Assembly (NCBI RefSeq): GCF_040196175.1
Contig: NZ_JBEFNF010000008.1
Coordinates: forward strand, 1 to 64,000
DNA length: 64,000 nucleotides
Direction: 5' to 3'
Source: Halospina sp040196175
Lineage (GTDB): Bacteria > Pseudomonadota > Gammaproteobacteria > Pseudomonadales > Oleiphilaceae
This document shows, piece by piece, positions 1-7,977 of this stretch (its first letter is position 1; every line of letters begins with the position of its first letter). The position numbers and the translations under genes are program-made. The notes beneath the pieces were generated by a model that was not told where the DNA came from, searched no databases, and worked only from the letters and a program-made list of their open reading frames with translations.

Positions 1-228
1 GCCATCCGCCCGTTCGTGATCGGGCGCAAGAACTGGCTGTTCAGTGACACGCCGAAAGGCGCCGATGCCAGCGCCCGCATCTACAGCCTGATCGAGACGG
101 CCAAGGCCAATGGGCTCGAACCCTATGAATACATGGTCAAAGTTCTGAACCAGCTGCCAACCGCCACTACCGATGAACAACTGGATCGGCTGCTGCCCTG
201 GCGGCAGGAAGGGGCGGTTACCGCGTAG
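1..228 (+). pseudogene. IS66-family transposase (TnpC), C-terminal part cut by window edge
   Basis: The reading frame is open from the first base, so this is the 3' end of a gene that begins outside the window; it may be whole there. The translated end (AIRPFVIGRKNWLF, then SLIETAKANGLEP and LDRLLPW) is the characteristic C-terminus of IS66 transposases, the region after the catalytic core. A second, diverged IS66 C-terminus lies at 10.6-11.4 kb in the opposite orientation. Typed as pseudogene only because the visible part is incomplete. Confidence 0.8.
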
Positions 229-297
229 TTCGTGGACCGCTTACAACAATCCGGTGAGCGTGGCGATAGAGCCGGTTATAACAGCCCTTACGCCTGA

Positions 298-1131
298 GTG
301 CTGGAATCCTCTCGGCTTGTCGGAACACTTGCAATGCTACGAATAACCCAAATCCGGGAATGGCCGCATCAAATAGCGTTTCTCACCAGCGGGCAGAGTA
401 ACCGCCCACAAACCAACCACCTTCCCTTTTATCGAGCAACGGTTGAGGGGCTCCCACCAGAGGACGGTGCCGTGGTGCTCATCAGCGACCTCCAGGGGCG
501 GGAGCAAGCATCCGGCAATCGCCTGCTCGGTGAAGTCGTTGCAGAGGAACTTGCGCTATTTCAGTCGGTCGGTGAGCTTGGCCGTATCCGTTTAATTGTT
601 ATTGCCGGCGATCTCTACGACTACCCGGATCTGCGAAAGCGCGGCGGGACAGGCCCGGTCGATTCCGTCTGGCATGCTTGCGCCAAGCTGGCCCCAGTCG
701 TTGGGGTCATGGGCAATCATGACGAGCTCAATGTGCCCGACGCGCTACCAGACAACACGCTGATCCTCGATGGGTCCGTTGTCGAGATTGCCGGGCTGCG
801 TGTTGGTGGTGTCAGTGGCATTACGGGCGATCCCAAACGCAATCAACGTAAGTCGGATCAGACATACGCCCGCGCGCTCCAGCGCGCCGTTGCTGGCTGC
901 CCTCACCTGTTGATCCTTCACCAGGGCCCGGATGATCCGGCGAGCGGCCAGCGCGGAGACGCGGCGACCCGTGCCACCCTCGAAAAAAGCTATCGGGGAC
1001 TGACCGTGTTTGGCCACTGCCATTGGGATAACCCCTTTCTAATCACTCTCGGCAACGGCCAGGCCATCAACGTCGATGGGCACGTGGTGATCTGCGAAGG
1101 ACCTGGCCAGACAGCAATTAGTAGCTCTTAG
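298..1131 (+). CDS. calcineurin-like metallophosphoesterase
   Basis: Protein of 277 aa with the ordered metal-binding motifs of the calcineurin-like phosphoesterase superfamily: ISDLQGRE (first Asp present, but Gln where His is usual), GDLYD, GNHDE, LILHQGP and GHCHWD. Such enzymes hydrolyse phosphomono- or diesters with a two-metal centre; the substrate cannot be told from sequence. The start is uncertain: GTG at 298, or ATG at 334 which begins MLRITQIREW. Neither has a good ribosome binding site. It converges on another metallophosphoesterase at 1233-1976, and the 100-base gap holds nested inverted repeats. No partner gene suggests a pathway. Confidence 0.75.
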   Translation: MLESSRLVGTLAMLRITQIREWPHQIAFLTSGQSNRPQTNHLPFYRATVEGLPPEDGAVVLISDLQGREQASGNRLLGEVVAEELALFQSVGELGRIRLIVIAGDLYDYPDLRKRGGTGPVDSVWHACAKLAPVVGVMGNHDELNVPDALPDNTLILDGSVVEIAGLRVGGVSGITGDPKRNQRKSDQTYARALQRAVAGCPHLLILHQGPDDPASGQRGDAATRATLEKSYRGLTVFGHCHWDNPFLITLGNGQAINVDGHVVICEGPGQTAISSS

Positions 1132-1179
1132 TAAAAGCGTTTACTAATTCAGTAAGCCCCGGTACTAATTGCTACTAAT
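1113..1179. terminator. nested inverted repeats between convergent genes, possible bidirectional terminator
   Basis: AGCAATTAGTA (1113-1123) pairs with TACTAATTGCT (1163-1173). Inside it, TTAGTAAA (1128-1135) pairs with TTTACTAA (1140-1147) around a 4-base AGCG loop. A further TACTAAT lies at 1173-1179. The first arm overlaps the 3' end of the upstream gene. There is no clean U-run, so termination is inferred from the convergent context; iterated TACTAAT/ATTAGTA motifs could instead bind a protein. Confidence 0.4.
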
Positions 1180-1232
1180 CGGCGGAATGATGACAAGCAT
1201 TGAACGTTTGATCGCCTGGGAAAGGCCTCTGT

Positions 1233-1976
1233 TCAAAAGGATTGGCCAAGCAATCGGATCTCGCTCTCACCCAAGCCGATCACCTCAACGCCACCCGGCG
1301 TCACTGACTGATACGCCTCGTGAAGATGACCGTGCACGATAAGTCTCGCGCCCATTGCCTCCGCCAGTTCGCTGATCACTGAGTGGCCATAGCGGTGCGG
1401 CGTGGGCGCCTCATGAGTGACCAACACATCGGCGGACTGGTCCCAAAGGGCCTCAATATCCTCCCACCAGATCGCGCCGCGGACTTTCCGCGGTAGGCCG
1501 CCGCGCCAGAGATTGCCTTTACCACACACCGCCAAATAATCCCGGCGGGAGGCGAATCGGGGCTTTGCGAGTTCAGGATGCCAGATTTTTTCGACAAAGT
1601 GGCCTCCCAGCCCGGCCACACGAACGCCACCAAAATCCATCACCTGACCATGCAGGCAGTACCGCGCCCAATCAGAGCCCAACGTATTGTCGTACCAGTG
1701 CTCGCGATCGACGTCGTGGTTACCGTGGATCCAGTAGAAGTCAATTCCTGCCCGTTTAAGTTCGTCGTAGAGGTGGTTGATCGGCTGGTCCGCATCAAAG
1801 TCCCCTACATGGAGCGCCACTGTTGGCGCCAACTCAACGAGATCTGTGGCGGTCCGGCGGTTGCGGCCGTGGGTGTCACCGATAAAAGCAATGCGTGCGC
1901 TACGGACGTCAGGCTGGCCGGTCAAAACAAGCTCTCCAGTAATGCATTCAGCGGCCTCTCTTATTCTCTGGTCCAA
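1233..1976 (-). CDS. calcineurin-like metallophosphoesterase
   Basis: Protein of 247 aa with a complete set of motifs of the superfamily: FIGDTHG, HVGDFD, IHGNHD, VTHEAP and VHGHLH, in the order and spacing expected for the two-metal active site. The second gene of a convergent pair; it is not a close copy of the 298-1131 gene. The substrate is unknown. The gene ends 101 bases from its neighbour, and its 5' side abuts the left end of a stand-alone tnpB element, so that insertion landed just upstream of its start. Confidence 0.8.
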   Translation of the reverse strand: MDQRIREAAECITGELVLTGQPDVRSARIAFIGDTHGRNRRTATDLVELAPTVALHVGDFDADQPINHLYDELKRAGIDFYWIHGNHDVDREHWYDNTLGSDWARYCLHGQVMDFGGVRVAGLGGHFVEKIWHPELAKPRFASRRDYLAVCGKGNLWRGGLPRKVRGAIWWEDIEALWDQSADVLVTHEAPTPHRYGHSVISELAEAMGARLIVHGHLHEAYQSVTPGGVEVIGLGESEIRLLGQSF

Positions 1977-2022
1977 ATGTCGTCATACCGATGCCTTGAA
2001 ACTGACCAAATAGCGCGACAAG

Positions 2023-2070
2023 CCCCGTCCTTCAGGGCGGGGAAGGATAGCGCGGAAGGCGAAGCCTTCC
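2023..2070 (+). repeat. left-end hairpins of stand-alone tnpB element
   Basis: Two adjacent perfect or near-perfect hairpins. CCCCGTCC (2023-2030) pairs with GGGCGGGG (2035-2042) around TTCA, with one G-T pair. GGAAGGC (2054-2060) pairs with GCCTTCC (2064-2070) around GAA. The first resembles the hairpin at the other side of tnpB (3156-3175), as expected for subterminal hairpins of IS200/IS605-type elements, which have no long terminal inverted repeats. Confidence 0.6.
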
Positions 2071-2094
2071 CCGCAAATCCGAAACACTGTTAAA

Positions 2095-3168
2095 ATGTAC
2101 AGTGTGGCCAATACCGTCACGAAAACCCTGAAAGTCCGGGTTCGCGACAAGCACGCCAAGGCGCTACGGCGGCAGGCGGCGGCGGTGAACTACGTCTGGA
2201 ACTACGTGAACGAGCTGAGCTGGCGAGCGATCCGCGAGCGTGGGCAATTTCTGTCGGCCTACGATGTTCAGAAGTACACGGACGGTGCTGCCAAGTGCTT
2301 GGGGTTGCACAGTCACACCGTGCAGCGAATTGGGAAAGAGTACGTCACCCGGCGCAACCAGTTCCGAAAGCGGCGACTGGCGTGGCGCAAGACCTTCGGT
2401 GCTCGACGCTCGCTCGGCTGGATCCCGGTCAACACCGGGGCCGCGACATGGAAGCACGGTCAGGTGCACTTCAACGGCCAGCACTACAAGGTCTGGGACA
2501 GCTACGGGCTGTCGCAGTACCGGTTCAAAACCGCCAGCTTCAACGAGGACGCCCGTGGACGCTGGTACTTCAACGTCACTGTCGAGGTGGCCAACAAACC
2601 CAGTCAGGGCACTGGGGCGGTCGGCATCGACCTGGGCTGCAAGGAGGCCGCCACCTGCTCCGATGGCGACGGGCTCGACGGACGCTGGTACCGCGACCAG
2701 GAGGCCAAACTGGCGGTTGCCCAACGGGCAAGGAACAAGCAGCGGGTCCGGGCGATCCACGCCAAGATCCGAAATCGGCGCAAGGATGCGATGCACAAGT
2801 TTTCGCGGCGGCTGGTCAACCACAACTCCGCCATCATTGTTGGCAACGTCAATTCCTCAGCCATAGCCCGGACCCGGCTGGCAAAGTCGAGCCTAGACGC
2901 TGGCTGGGGGATGCTCAAGACCATGCTGGAATACAAATGCGCTCACGCAGGCGTGGTTTTCGAGGTTGTCGATGAACGATACACCACCCAGTCCTGTTCG
3001 TGCTGCGGGTCGATACCCGACAGCAGTCCGAAAGGTAGAGCAGGGCTTGGAATAAGAGAATGGTGCTGTGATGCGTGTGGTGCCCATCACGACCGCGACG
3101 TGAACGCGGCTCGCAACATTCTCGCGGCCGGGCATGGCCGTCTCGCAGGAGGAATCCCCGCACTTTAG
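2095..3168 (+). CDS. tnpB: TnpB RNA-guided nuclease, IS200/IS605 family, stand-alone
   Basis: Protein of 357 aa. RuvC-I Asp is at residue 179 (GIDLGC). The C-terminal zinc ribbon has two Cys pairs (CSCCG, CDACG), and RuvC-III Asp is at 335 (HDRDVNAA). The usual RuvC-II Glu site reads IIVGNVNS, with Gly250 in place of Glu; a Glu at 294 (VVDERYTTQ), 44 residues later, fits the rearranged catalytic site described for a TnpB subset. TnpB proteins cut DNA guided by an omega-RNA made from the element's 3' end. No tnpA transposase is nearby, so this is an IS1341-like stand-alone element, movable only in trans. The ATG at 2095 is 25 bases after the second left-end hairpin. Confidence 0.88.
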   Translation: MYSVANTVTKTLKVRVRDKHAKALRRQAAAVNYVWNYVNELSWRAIRERGQFLSAYDVQKYTDGAAKCLGLHSHTVQRIGKEYVTRRNQFRKRRLAWRKTFGARRSLGWIPVNTGAATWKHGQVHFNGQHYKVWDSYGLSQYRFKTASFNEDARGRWYFNVTVEVANKPSQGTGAVGIDLGCKEAATCSDGDGLDGRWYRDQEAKLAVAQRARNKQRVRAIHAKIRNRRKDAMHKFSRRLVNHNSAIIVGNVNSSAIARTRLAKSSLDAGWGMLKTMLEYKCAHAGVVFEVVDERYTTQSCSCCGSIPDSSPKGRAGLGIREWCCDACGAHHDRDVNAARNILAAGHGRLAGGIPAL

Positions 3169-3182
3169 GGCGGGGAGGATGT
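3050..3182 (+). ncRNA. candidate omega-RNA and right end of tnpB element
   Basis: In TnpB systems the guide RNA is derived from the 3' end of tnpB and continues to the element's right end. Here CCCCGC (3156-3161) pairs with GCGGGG (3170-3175), and the hairpin spans the tnpB stop codon (3166-3168), a typical arrangement. It is followed by AGGATGTCAA, probably the right boundary, so the guide would begin at about 3183. The 5' limit is a guess. Confidence 0.35.
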
Positions 3183-3269
3183 CAAGTTTCGAGCGATCTG
3201 CGTCGTCGATTGCAGATCCGGCGTGACCTCTTGCGTGTTGAGAGGCACCATAAATAATAGGAGCCAGAG

Positions 3270-3294
3270 CCTTGCCCTCTCCGGCAAGGTTTTT
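3270..3294 (+). terminator. rho-independent terminator
   Basis: CCTTGCC (3270-3276) pairs perfectly with GGCAAGG (3283-3289) around a 6-base loop, followed directly by TTTTT. It would stop plus-strand transcription coming from tnpB, about 100 bases past its stop codon, and protects the antitoxin gene downstream. Confidence 0.75.
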
Positions 3295-3378
3295 ATGCTG
3301 TTCGATCCGATGCCAACGCTAAGTCGAATCTGGCAACGCCCGTTTGTGGGTGAGAGTTGATCATAGGTCGTTACTGCC

Positions 3379-3801
3379 ATGCCACAAGCACGAGAACCTT
3401 CAACCCAGGCCGCGACAACCACTCAGGCACTGGCCAGCCCCTTGGCAACGATCCTGCAAATTCGAGATGGACTCCCGGGCTCACACCTGCGCCAGGCGGT
3501 GCAGCGCTTTGGGCATCGTCAGCTGTTCGCTCAGGCCCTCAATACATCCAGCGCCCGCCTCCATCGCTATTATCAACGCAAAGCCCTCGACCGGAGAGAC
3601 TCTGAAAAGCTAATGGACACGCTCAGGACCCTGGAGCAGGCCAGCACACTCTGGGGCTGCGATGAGGATGCACTGCAATGGCTGACCACGCCCATACCAG
3701 CACTTGCCGGCGAGCCACCTGCGGCATGGTTCGATACGTTCAAGGGACGCGAGTGGGTTCGACAGGTGCTGAACTCGATTGCCAGCGGCGAGTTCCACTA
3801 A
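3379..3801 (+). CDS. MbcA/ParS/Xre-type antitoxin with DUF2384 C-terminus, orphan
   Basis: Protein of 140 aa. The C-terminal half (ALQWLTTPIPALAGEP, then FDTFKGREWVRQVLNSI) has the features of the DUF2384 toxin-binding domain of antitoxins paired with RES toxins. The N-terminal half has short helices consistent with a degenerate DNA-binding domain. No RES toxin gene adjoins it; the only one in the window is at 20.3 kb and has its own antitoxin. It may be an orphan or anti-addiction antitoxin, or a regulator. Assignment is from motif similarity only. Confidence 0.6.
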   Translation: MPQAREPSTQAATTTQALASPLATILQIRDGLPGSHLRQAVQRFGHRQLFAQALNTSSARLHRYYQRKALDRRDSEKLMDTLRTLEQASTLWGCDEDALQWLTTPIPALAGEPPAAWFDTFKGREWVRQVLNSIASGEFH

Positions 3802-3834
3802 GCGGCGAATCAGGCCAGACTCAACCGGGCGGTG

Positions 3835-5817
3835 TCACTCGAAGATACGGCGGATGGTTTCGCTGATGTTGCCACCGTCGCTCATGCGTAACGCCTCATT
3901 GCCGCCGTTTTGCCAGACCAGGTCGCAGACGCCGTCGTTGGGCTGGTAGCCGGTGGGGGCTGCGCGCAGCAGCTCAACCACGCGCTCGCAGTCGAAACCG
4001 CGGCTGGCCAGCATCAGCTGTTCCAGAAGCTCCTCCAGTGAGGCCCAGGCCATATCGCTTTCCCGTGCCTTCATGATGCGCGGGTGGCGGGTGCCCTGGG
4101 GATTGTCGCCGATCAACAGCTCCTCGTAGAGTTTCTCCCCGGGGCGCAGGCCACTGAAGACCACTTCAATGTCGCCGTGGTGGTTGTCCTCGCTTTTCTC
4201 CGTAAGCCCCATCAGATGGATCATGCGCCGGGCCAGGTCCGCGATACGCACGGGCTCGCCCATGTCCAGCACGAACACTTCACCACCCTCCCCCATGGTG
4301 CCGGCCTGCAGGACCAGCTGGCTGGCCTCCGGGATCGTCATGAAGTAGCGGATGATGTCCGGATGGGTCACGGTCACGGGCCCGCCACTGCGGATCTGTT
4401 CCCGGAACAGCGGCACCACGGAGCCGGAGGAGCCCAGTACGTTGCCGAAGCGCACCATTGAGAAGACCGTGTGTGTCTGGCGCCGGGCCAGCCCCTGCAG
4501 GACGAGTTCGGCCAGGCGTTTGCTGGCGCCCATCACGTTCGTGGGGCGCACGGCCTTGTCCGTGGAGATCAGGACAAACTGATCCACGCCCGCGGCAATG
4601 GCGGATTCGGCGGTGTACCAGGTGCCGAAGACGTTGTTCTGCACCCCCTCGATCACGTTGTGCTCCACCAGCGGCACATGCTTGTAGGCGGCGGCGTGGT
4701 AGACGATGTTCACCCCGAAGCCGCGCATCACGCTCTCACACCGGCGCCGGTGGGTGACGCTGCCCAGCAGCGGGTGGATGGGAATCTCGAGCTGCTCGTT
4801 CTCACAGATGGTAAGCAGCTCACGCTCGGTGCTGTAGAGCGCGAATTCAGATTGCTCGAACAACACCAGCACCGCGGGCTCCTGCCTCAGGATCTGGCGG
4901 CACAGCTCAGAGCCGATGGAACCACCGGCGCCGGTCACCATGACCACCTTGCCGCTCAGCGATTCCGCCACTTCCTCATTGCGGTAGCGCACCGGGTCGC
5001 GGCCGAGCAGATCATCAATGTCCAGATCGCGCACATCACTGATCTGGGCCTGGCCGGTCACCAGCTCCGTTACGGAGGGCACGGTCTGTACCGGCACGGG
5101 CAGTCCTTCCAAGTCGCTCAGCAGCTGGCGCCGGTCCACATCCGCACGTTCGTCAATCGCCAGCAGGATGCGCTCCACCTGGTGCTTGTGCACCGCCTTG
5201 CGGGCATGACCCAGATCATAGACGGGCAGGCCGTTGATGGTGGTCTTATGGTTGTCCGGTTCCAGGCTGATGAAGGCCACGGGGCGGTACTCAATGCCCT
5301 GCCCGAGGGCGGAGGCCAGCTGCAGGCCGGTCTCCCCGGCGCCGACGATCAGCACCGGCATTTTGCTCAGGTGGCGCGGGCGGTTGAGCACGGTGCGCAC
5401 GCTGAAGCGGGTACCGGTGACGAACAGGAATGCCAGGGCCCCGTACAGGAAGGGGACTGAGCGGGGCATGTCGACCCGCAGGATGAAGGCGGCGGCGATG
5501 AGAATGAGCGCGGAGCCCGTCACGCCACCGAGAACGGTGATCAGCGCCCGTTCGCTGAGGTAGCGGATGACGGCGCGGTAGAGGCCCAGCCGTGCGAAAA
5601 GAAAGACCGTGCCCAGCGCTGTAACGGCGCAAAGTACCCAGTAGGCGCCAGTATCAAAGCGGAACAGAGTCTCGTGGCGCAGCGACAGTGCAGCCCATAG
5701 CGAGAGCAGCACAAACACGGTATCCGAGACCACCGAGACCAGGCGCTTATGGGATCGCTGTAGCGCGGCAAACCCATGAAGCAGGTATCCCAATCCGGAC
5801 TTCAATCTGCGGAACAT
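3835..5817 (-). CDS. wbpM: WbpM/PglF-like membrane-bound UDP-N-acetylhexosamine 4,6-dehydratase
   Basis: Protein of 660 aa, full length for the large membrane members of the family. About four N-terminal transmembrane helices lie in the first 150 residues, followed by a first Rossmann-like domain (VLIVGAGETG) and the catalytic SDR domain starting at TGAGGSIGSELC. The catalytic region reads STDK (Thr419, Asp420, Lys421) and MGASK (Met429, Lys433), with Met where classical SDRs have Tyr, as in WbpM and PglF. Known family members convert UDP-GlcNAc to the 4-keto-6-deoxy sugar used for QuiNAc, FucNAc or bacillosamine. Its usual partners, WbpV- and WbpL-like proteins, are at 61.9-63.9 kb, far away and on the other strand. 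Confidence 0.88.
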   Translation of the reverse strand: MFRRLKSGLGYLLHGFAALQRSHKRLVSVVSDTVFVLLSLWAALSLRHETLFRFDTGAYWVLCAVTALGTVFLFARLGLYRAVIRYLSERALITVLGGVTGSALILIAAAFILRVDMPRSVPFLYGALAFLFVTGTRFSVRTVLNRPRHLSKMPVLIVGAGETGLQLASALGQGIEYRPVAFISLEPDNHKTTINGLPVYDLGHARKAVHKHQVERILLAIDERADVDRRQLLSDLEGLPVPVQTVPSVTELVTGQAQISDVRDLDIDDLLGRDPVRYRNEEVAESLSGKVVMVTGAGGSIGSELCRQILRQEPAVLVLFEQSEFALYSTERELLTICENEQLEIPIHPLLGSVTHRRRCESVMRGFGVNIVYHAAAYKHVPLVEHNVIEGVQNNVFGTWYTAESAIAAGVDQFVLISTDKAVRPTNVMGASKRLAELVLQGLARRQTHTVFSMVRFGNVLGSSGSVVPLFREQIRSGGPVTVTHPDIIRYFMTIPEASQLVLQAGTMGEGGEVFVLDMGEPVRIADLARRMIHLMGLTEKSEDNHHGDIEVVFSGLRPGEKLYEELLIGDNPQGTRHPRIMKARESDMAWASLEELLEQLMLASRGFDCERVVELLRAAPTGYQPNDGVCDLVWQNGGNEALRMSDGGNISETIRRIFE

Positions 5818-5898
5818 AGCTGTGAGTTACCCTCTTTCCACTGAGCTTGGAACGTCACATCCTCAGCCGCTTAACGGGGCCGCTCTGAAACGACGCTG

Positions 5899-5904
5899 AT
5901 TATA
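5899..5904 (-). promoter_or_regulatory. putative -10 box for the wbpM-like gene
   Basis: On the minus strand, a perfect TATAAT lies 82 bases upstream of the start codon. A weak -35 (TTCGAT, 5923-5928) sits 18 bases further upstream. Confidence 0.4.
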
Positions 5905-5967
5905 GTCCACTGAATGCATTACATCGAATCAATCTCGACCTACTTTCGCATTGAACGAAGTCAACGA

Positions 5968-6609
5968 TCAAAAGTGCCAGCCTGTGCCAATTCGAAAAGG
6001 CGACAGTGTTGGCGCTCGCAGCTCGTCATCTCGATAAAGGCCAAAGCACTCCCGCACTCTCTTCGGCAAAGCCGCCAGCTGGCGCATACAGCGGGCCAGC
6101 CCGGTGGCCGGCTCATCCATATCCGCCGGCGCTAATGTCGCCGCCAACACGCAGCGGTTATCAACATCAACCATGTGATCGTAGTGGTCGTGGCGTAGCT
6201 TCTGGATGAGCCGTTCAATCGCCTCCCAGGCCCGAAAGCCATCCTCAGTGGGCAGGCGCAGTGACAGAAACAGCTGTGAAAGCTCATCACACAGCTCGGA
6301 CTGATCGAGCGGCTCACCCACAGCGGCACTGTCGACTATTAACTGCTCAACATCGAGCCTGAGATCCAGATCTTCCCAGCCACCAGCCAGGTACTCCTCT
6401 TCAAGCACCGTTAACGGTGCCAGCATCGTACTCGTATCAGCGGTGGCGGCTGTCGCGGCGCTTGCGCTCGAAACCCGCAGATCACCCATGCATTGGAAAA
6501 GACGCACACGCTGGCGCTCACATTCAGCCTCTATGAGGTTGGCGCCAGCGGCATCCGGCCGGACGGGATCGAGATCCATGGCAAGTTGGAGGGGCTGGTA
6601 GTTCGACAT
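5968..6609 (-). CDS. hypothetical protein
   Basis: Protein of 213 aa that I do not recognise. The start is placed at ATG 6609 (MSNYQPLQL) because AGGAG lies about 8 bases upstream; an upstream in-frame start at 6639 would add ten unsupported residues. It is acidic and helical, with several Leu- and Glu-rich stretches, an Ala/Thr-rich linker near residues 45-58, and no transmembrane segment or signal peptide. It includes a His/Asp-rich HDHYDHMVDVDNR stretch around residue 147. It is separated from wbpM by 150 bases and probably has its own transcript. Confidence 0.6.
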   Translation of the reverse strand: MSNYQPLQLAMDLDPVRPDAAGANLIEAECERQRVRLFQCMGDLRVSSASAATAATADTSTMLAPLTVLEEEYLAGGWEDLDLRLDVEQLIVDSAAVGEPLDQSELCDELSQLFLSLRLPTEDGFRAWEAIERLIQKLRHDHYDHMVDVDNRCVLAATLAPADMDEPATGLARCMRQLAALPKRVRECFGLYRDDELRAPTLSPFRIGTGWHF

Positions 6610-6885
6610 AACACTGCTCCTGGTTGGAGGACTTACCACCAGCCTCCCATGACCTCATCCACCTGCAACCACCTCTCAACACGCCGCTTTTGGCGGCACA
6701 TCAAACACCAACACAGTGCCAGCCTCACCAACTCGGAAGGATCATGGTCCCGGTTTCGAACGGTATAATTGTCGTCTCAGGTACCACCAGGTAGATACCG
6801 CTTGCAGATGGTTTTTCGTGTGTCAGTCTGAACGCAACCGATATCTTGTTGGGTTCTGATACAGCTTCAAGACCGAGGCCGCGCG

Positions 6886-7023
6886 ATGAACCTACCTGGC
6901 CTTTTCCTTTTTCTGTTGGGTTTGATGGCGGCTGCTGGTGTGCTGGTAGCGTCTCGAGCCACCAAGCGCCATGCTGGCGATGATCCAGAGCATCGACTGA
7001 CCGAGAACGAACAGGGAGAGTGA
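6886..7023 (+). CDS. small single-helix membrane protein (45 aa)
   Basis: Short frame starting MNLPGLFLFLLGLM with one hydrophobic helix (residues 3-22), a basic turn (SRATKRH) and an acidic tail ending ENEQGE, a plausible N-in small membrane protein. A GAGG sits 7 bases before the ATG. No homologue comes to mind, and such short frames arise by chance, so confidence is limited. Confidence 0.4.
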   Translation: MNLPGLFLFLLGLMAAAGVLVASRATKRHAGDDPEHRLTENEQGE

Positions 7024-7160
7024 CTACCGAGCACTTGCGATGATTCTCACTGCATAAGCCATGCGCAGTGACTGCATTACCCAGAGTGCGCGCCTGACTG
7101 TGCAGTGCATTCTCAACCGCCACTTTGAATTCGTCTCATCTGCGTTCAGGTCAGGAAGCA

Positions 7161-7547
7161 TCACACTTTTCGGATCGGCCCGTGGTATTGAGCGACTAAG
7201 GCATCGCTGGTTACCAGTAGAAAGCCCTCTTGCTCAGCTTGTGCGATCAGAATGCGGTCGAAGGGATCTTTGTGAATCTGAGGTAAGTGGGCAACCGCAA
7301 GGGCGTGAGAGGAGGTGATTGGCAGTTCCATATAGCCATTTTCAAGTAAGCCTCTGCGAAAAAGGTGTGGATCAACCTGAAAATCAGGCCGCTCCAGATT
7401 CCTCTTAATCACGATCTCCCAGATGCTGGCTGAGCTGAAATACGGCGTAATCTGGGGATCTTCAAGCCATGCGGTTACCTCACAGGACAGCTTCTCGGGC
7501 GCACCCGCTGCCCACAGCAGAATCTGAGTGTCGAGGATGAGATTCAA
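7161..7547 (-). CDS. PIN-domain ribonuclease toxin (VapC-like)
   Basis: Protein of 128 aa of the PIN toxin family, close in style to the group paired with Phd antitoxins. Acidic residues of the metal-dependent RNase site are visible: Asp6 (LILDTQ), Glu in SIWEIVIK, Asp in DPFDRILIAQA and Asp in VTSDALV. It lies 3 bases downstream of the antitoxin gene on the same strand, a normal antitoxin-first operon. By family knowledge it cleaves RNA when the antitoxin is lost; the target is unknown. Intact as far as can be seen. Confidence 0.85.
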   Translation of the reverse strand: MNLILDTQILLWAAGAPEKLSCEVTAWLEDPQITPYFSSASIWEIVIKRNLERPDFQVDPHLFRRGLLENGYMELPITSSHALAVAHLPQIHKDPFDRILIAQAEQEGFLLVTSDALVAQYHGPIRKV

Positions 7548-7550
7548 CGT

Positions 7551-7793
7551 CTATCCTCCAAACATCTCGACAATCTCGGCTTCACCCATGCGGTCAAAAT
7601 CATCCGGTACCTGGATATGGCCTTTCATAAAGCCCAGCCGACGCTCTTTACCGGTCTCTGGACTGTCGATAGCACTGACTCGCGCTACCGGCTTGCCGGC
7701 TTTGGCAATGATGAATGGCTCGCCATTCATGGCTTTCTCAACGAGCGAGGACAGGCGTGTTTTAGCCTCATGCATGTTGACGGTCTCCATCAT
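7551..7793 (-). CDS. Phd/YefM-family antitoxin
   Basis: Protein of 80 aa. The start METVNMHEAKTRLSSLVEKA and the following EPFIIAKAGKPVARV are diagnostic of the Phd/YefM fold, which binds the operator through its N-terminus and the toxin through its C-terminus. Two adjacent ATGs are possible (7793 and 7790), with GGAG just upstream. The region upstream holds two direct ACTAACC copies on the minus strand (about 7812-7835), candidate autoregulatory sites. Pairs with the PIN toxin directly downstream. Confidence 0.85.
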   Translation of the reverse strand: MMETVNMHEAKTRLSSLVEKAMNGEPFIIAKAGKPVARVSAIDSPETGKERRLGFMKGHIQVPDDFDRMGEAEIVEMFGG

Positions 7794-7977
7794 TCACTCC
7801 GCCTTCAAGGGTTAGTCTGGTAAGGTTAGTTTAGTGCTCCCCGCTGACTTAATCAACTTTCGCGAAGCTGAAAAGACAATGATTAGCCACCCTGAGGCGG
7901 CGATGGCTCGCCCAGGCCCACGCACCTTGGTATTATCGAGGCAAACGTAACCCTCTTCCTCCAAGCCCAACTGCACA

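Noticed and set aside
2164..2823. Minus-strand frame inside tnpB
   Set aside because: Antisense shadow of a confidently assigned TnpB.
4471..5460. Long plus-strand open frame of about 330 codons
   Set aside because: It is fully antisense to the wbpM-like gene, which has strong motifs; the frame is open because of high GC and shows no family signature.
6725..7123. 132-codon minus-strand frame
   Set aside because: Overlaps the better supported small membrane frame and has no recognisable features.
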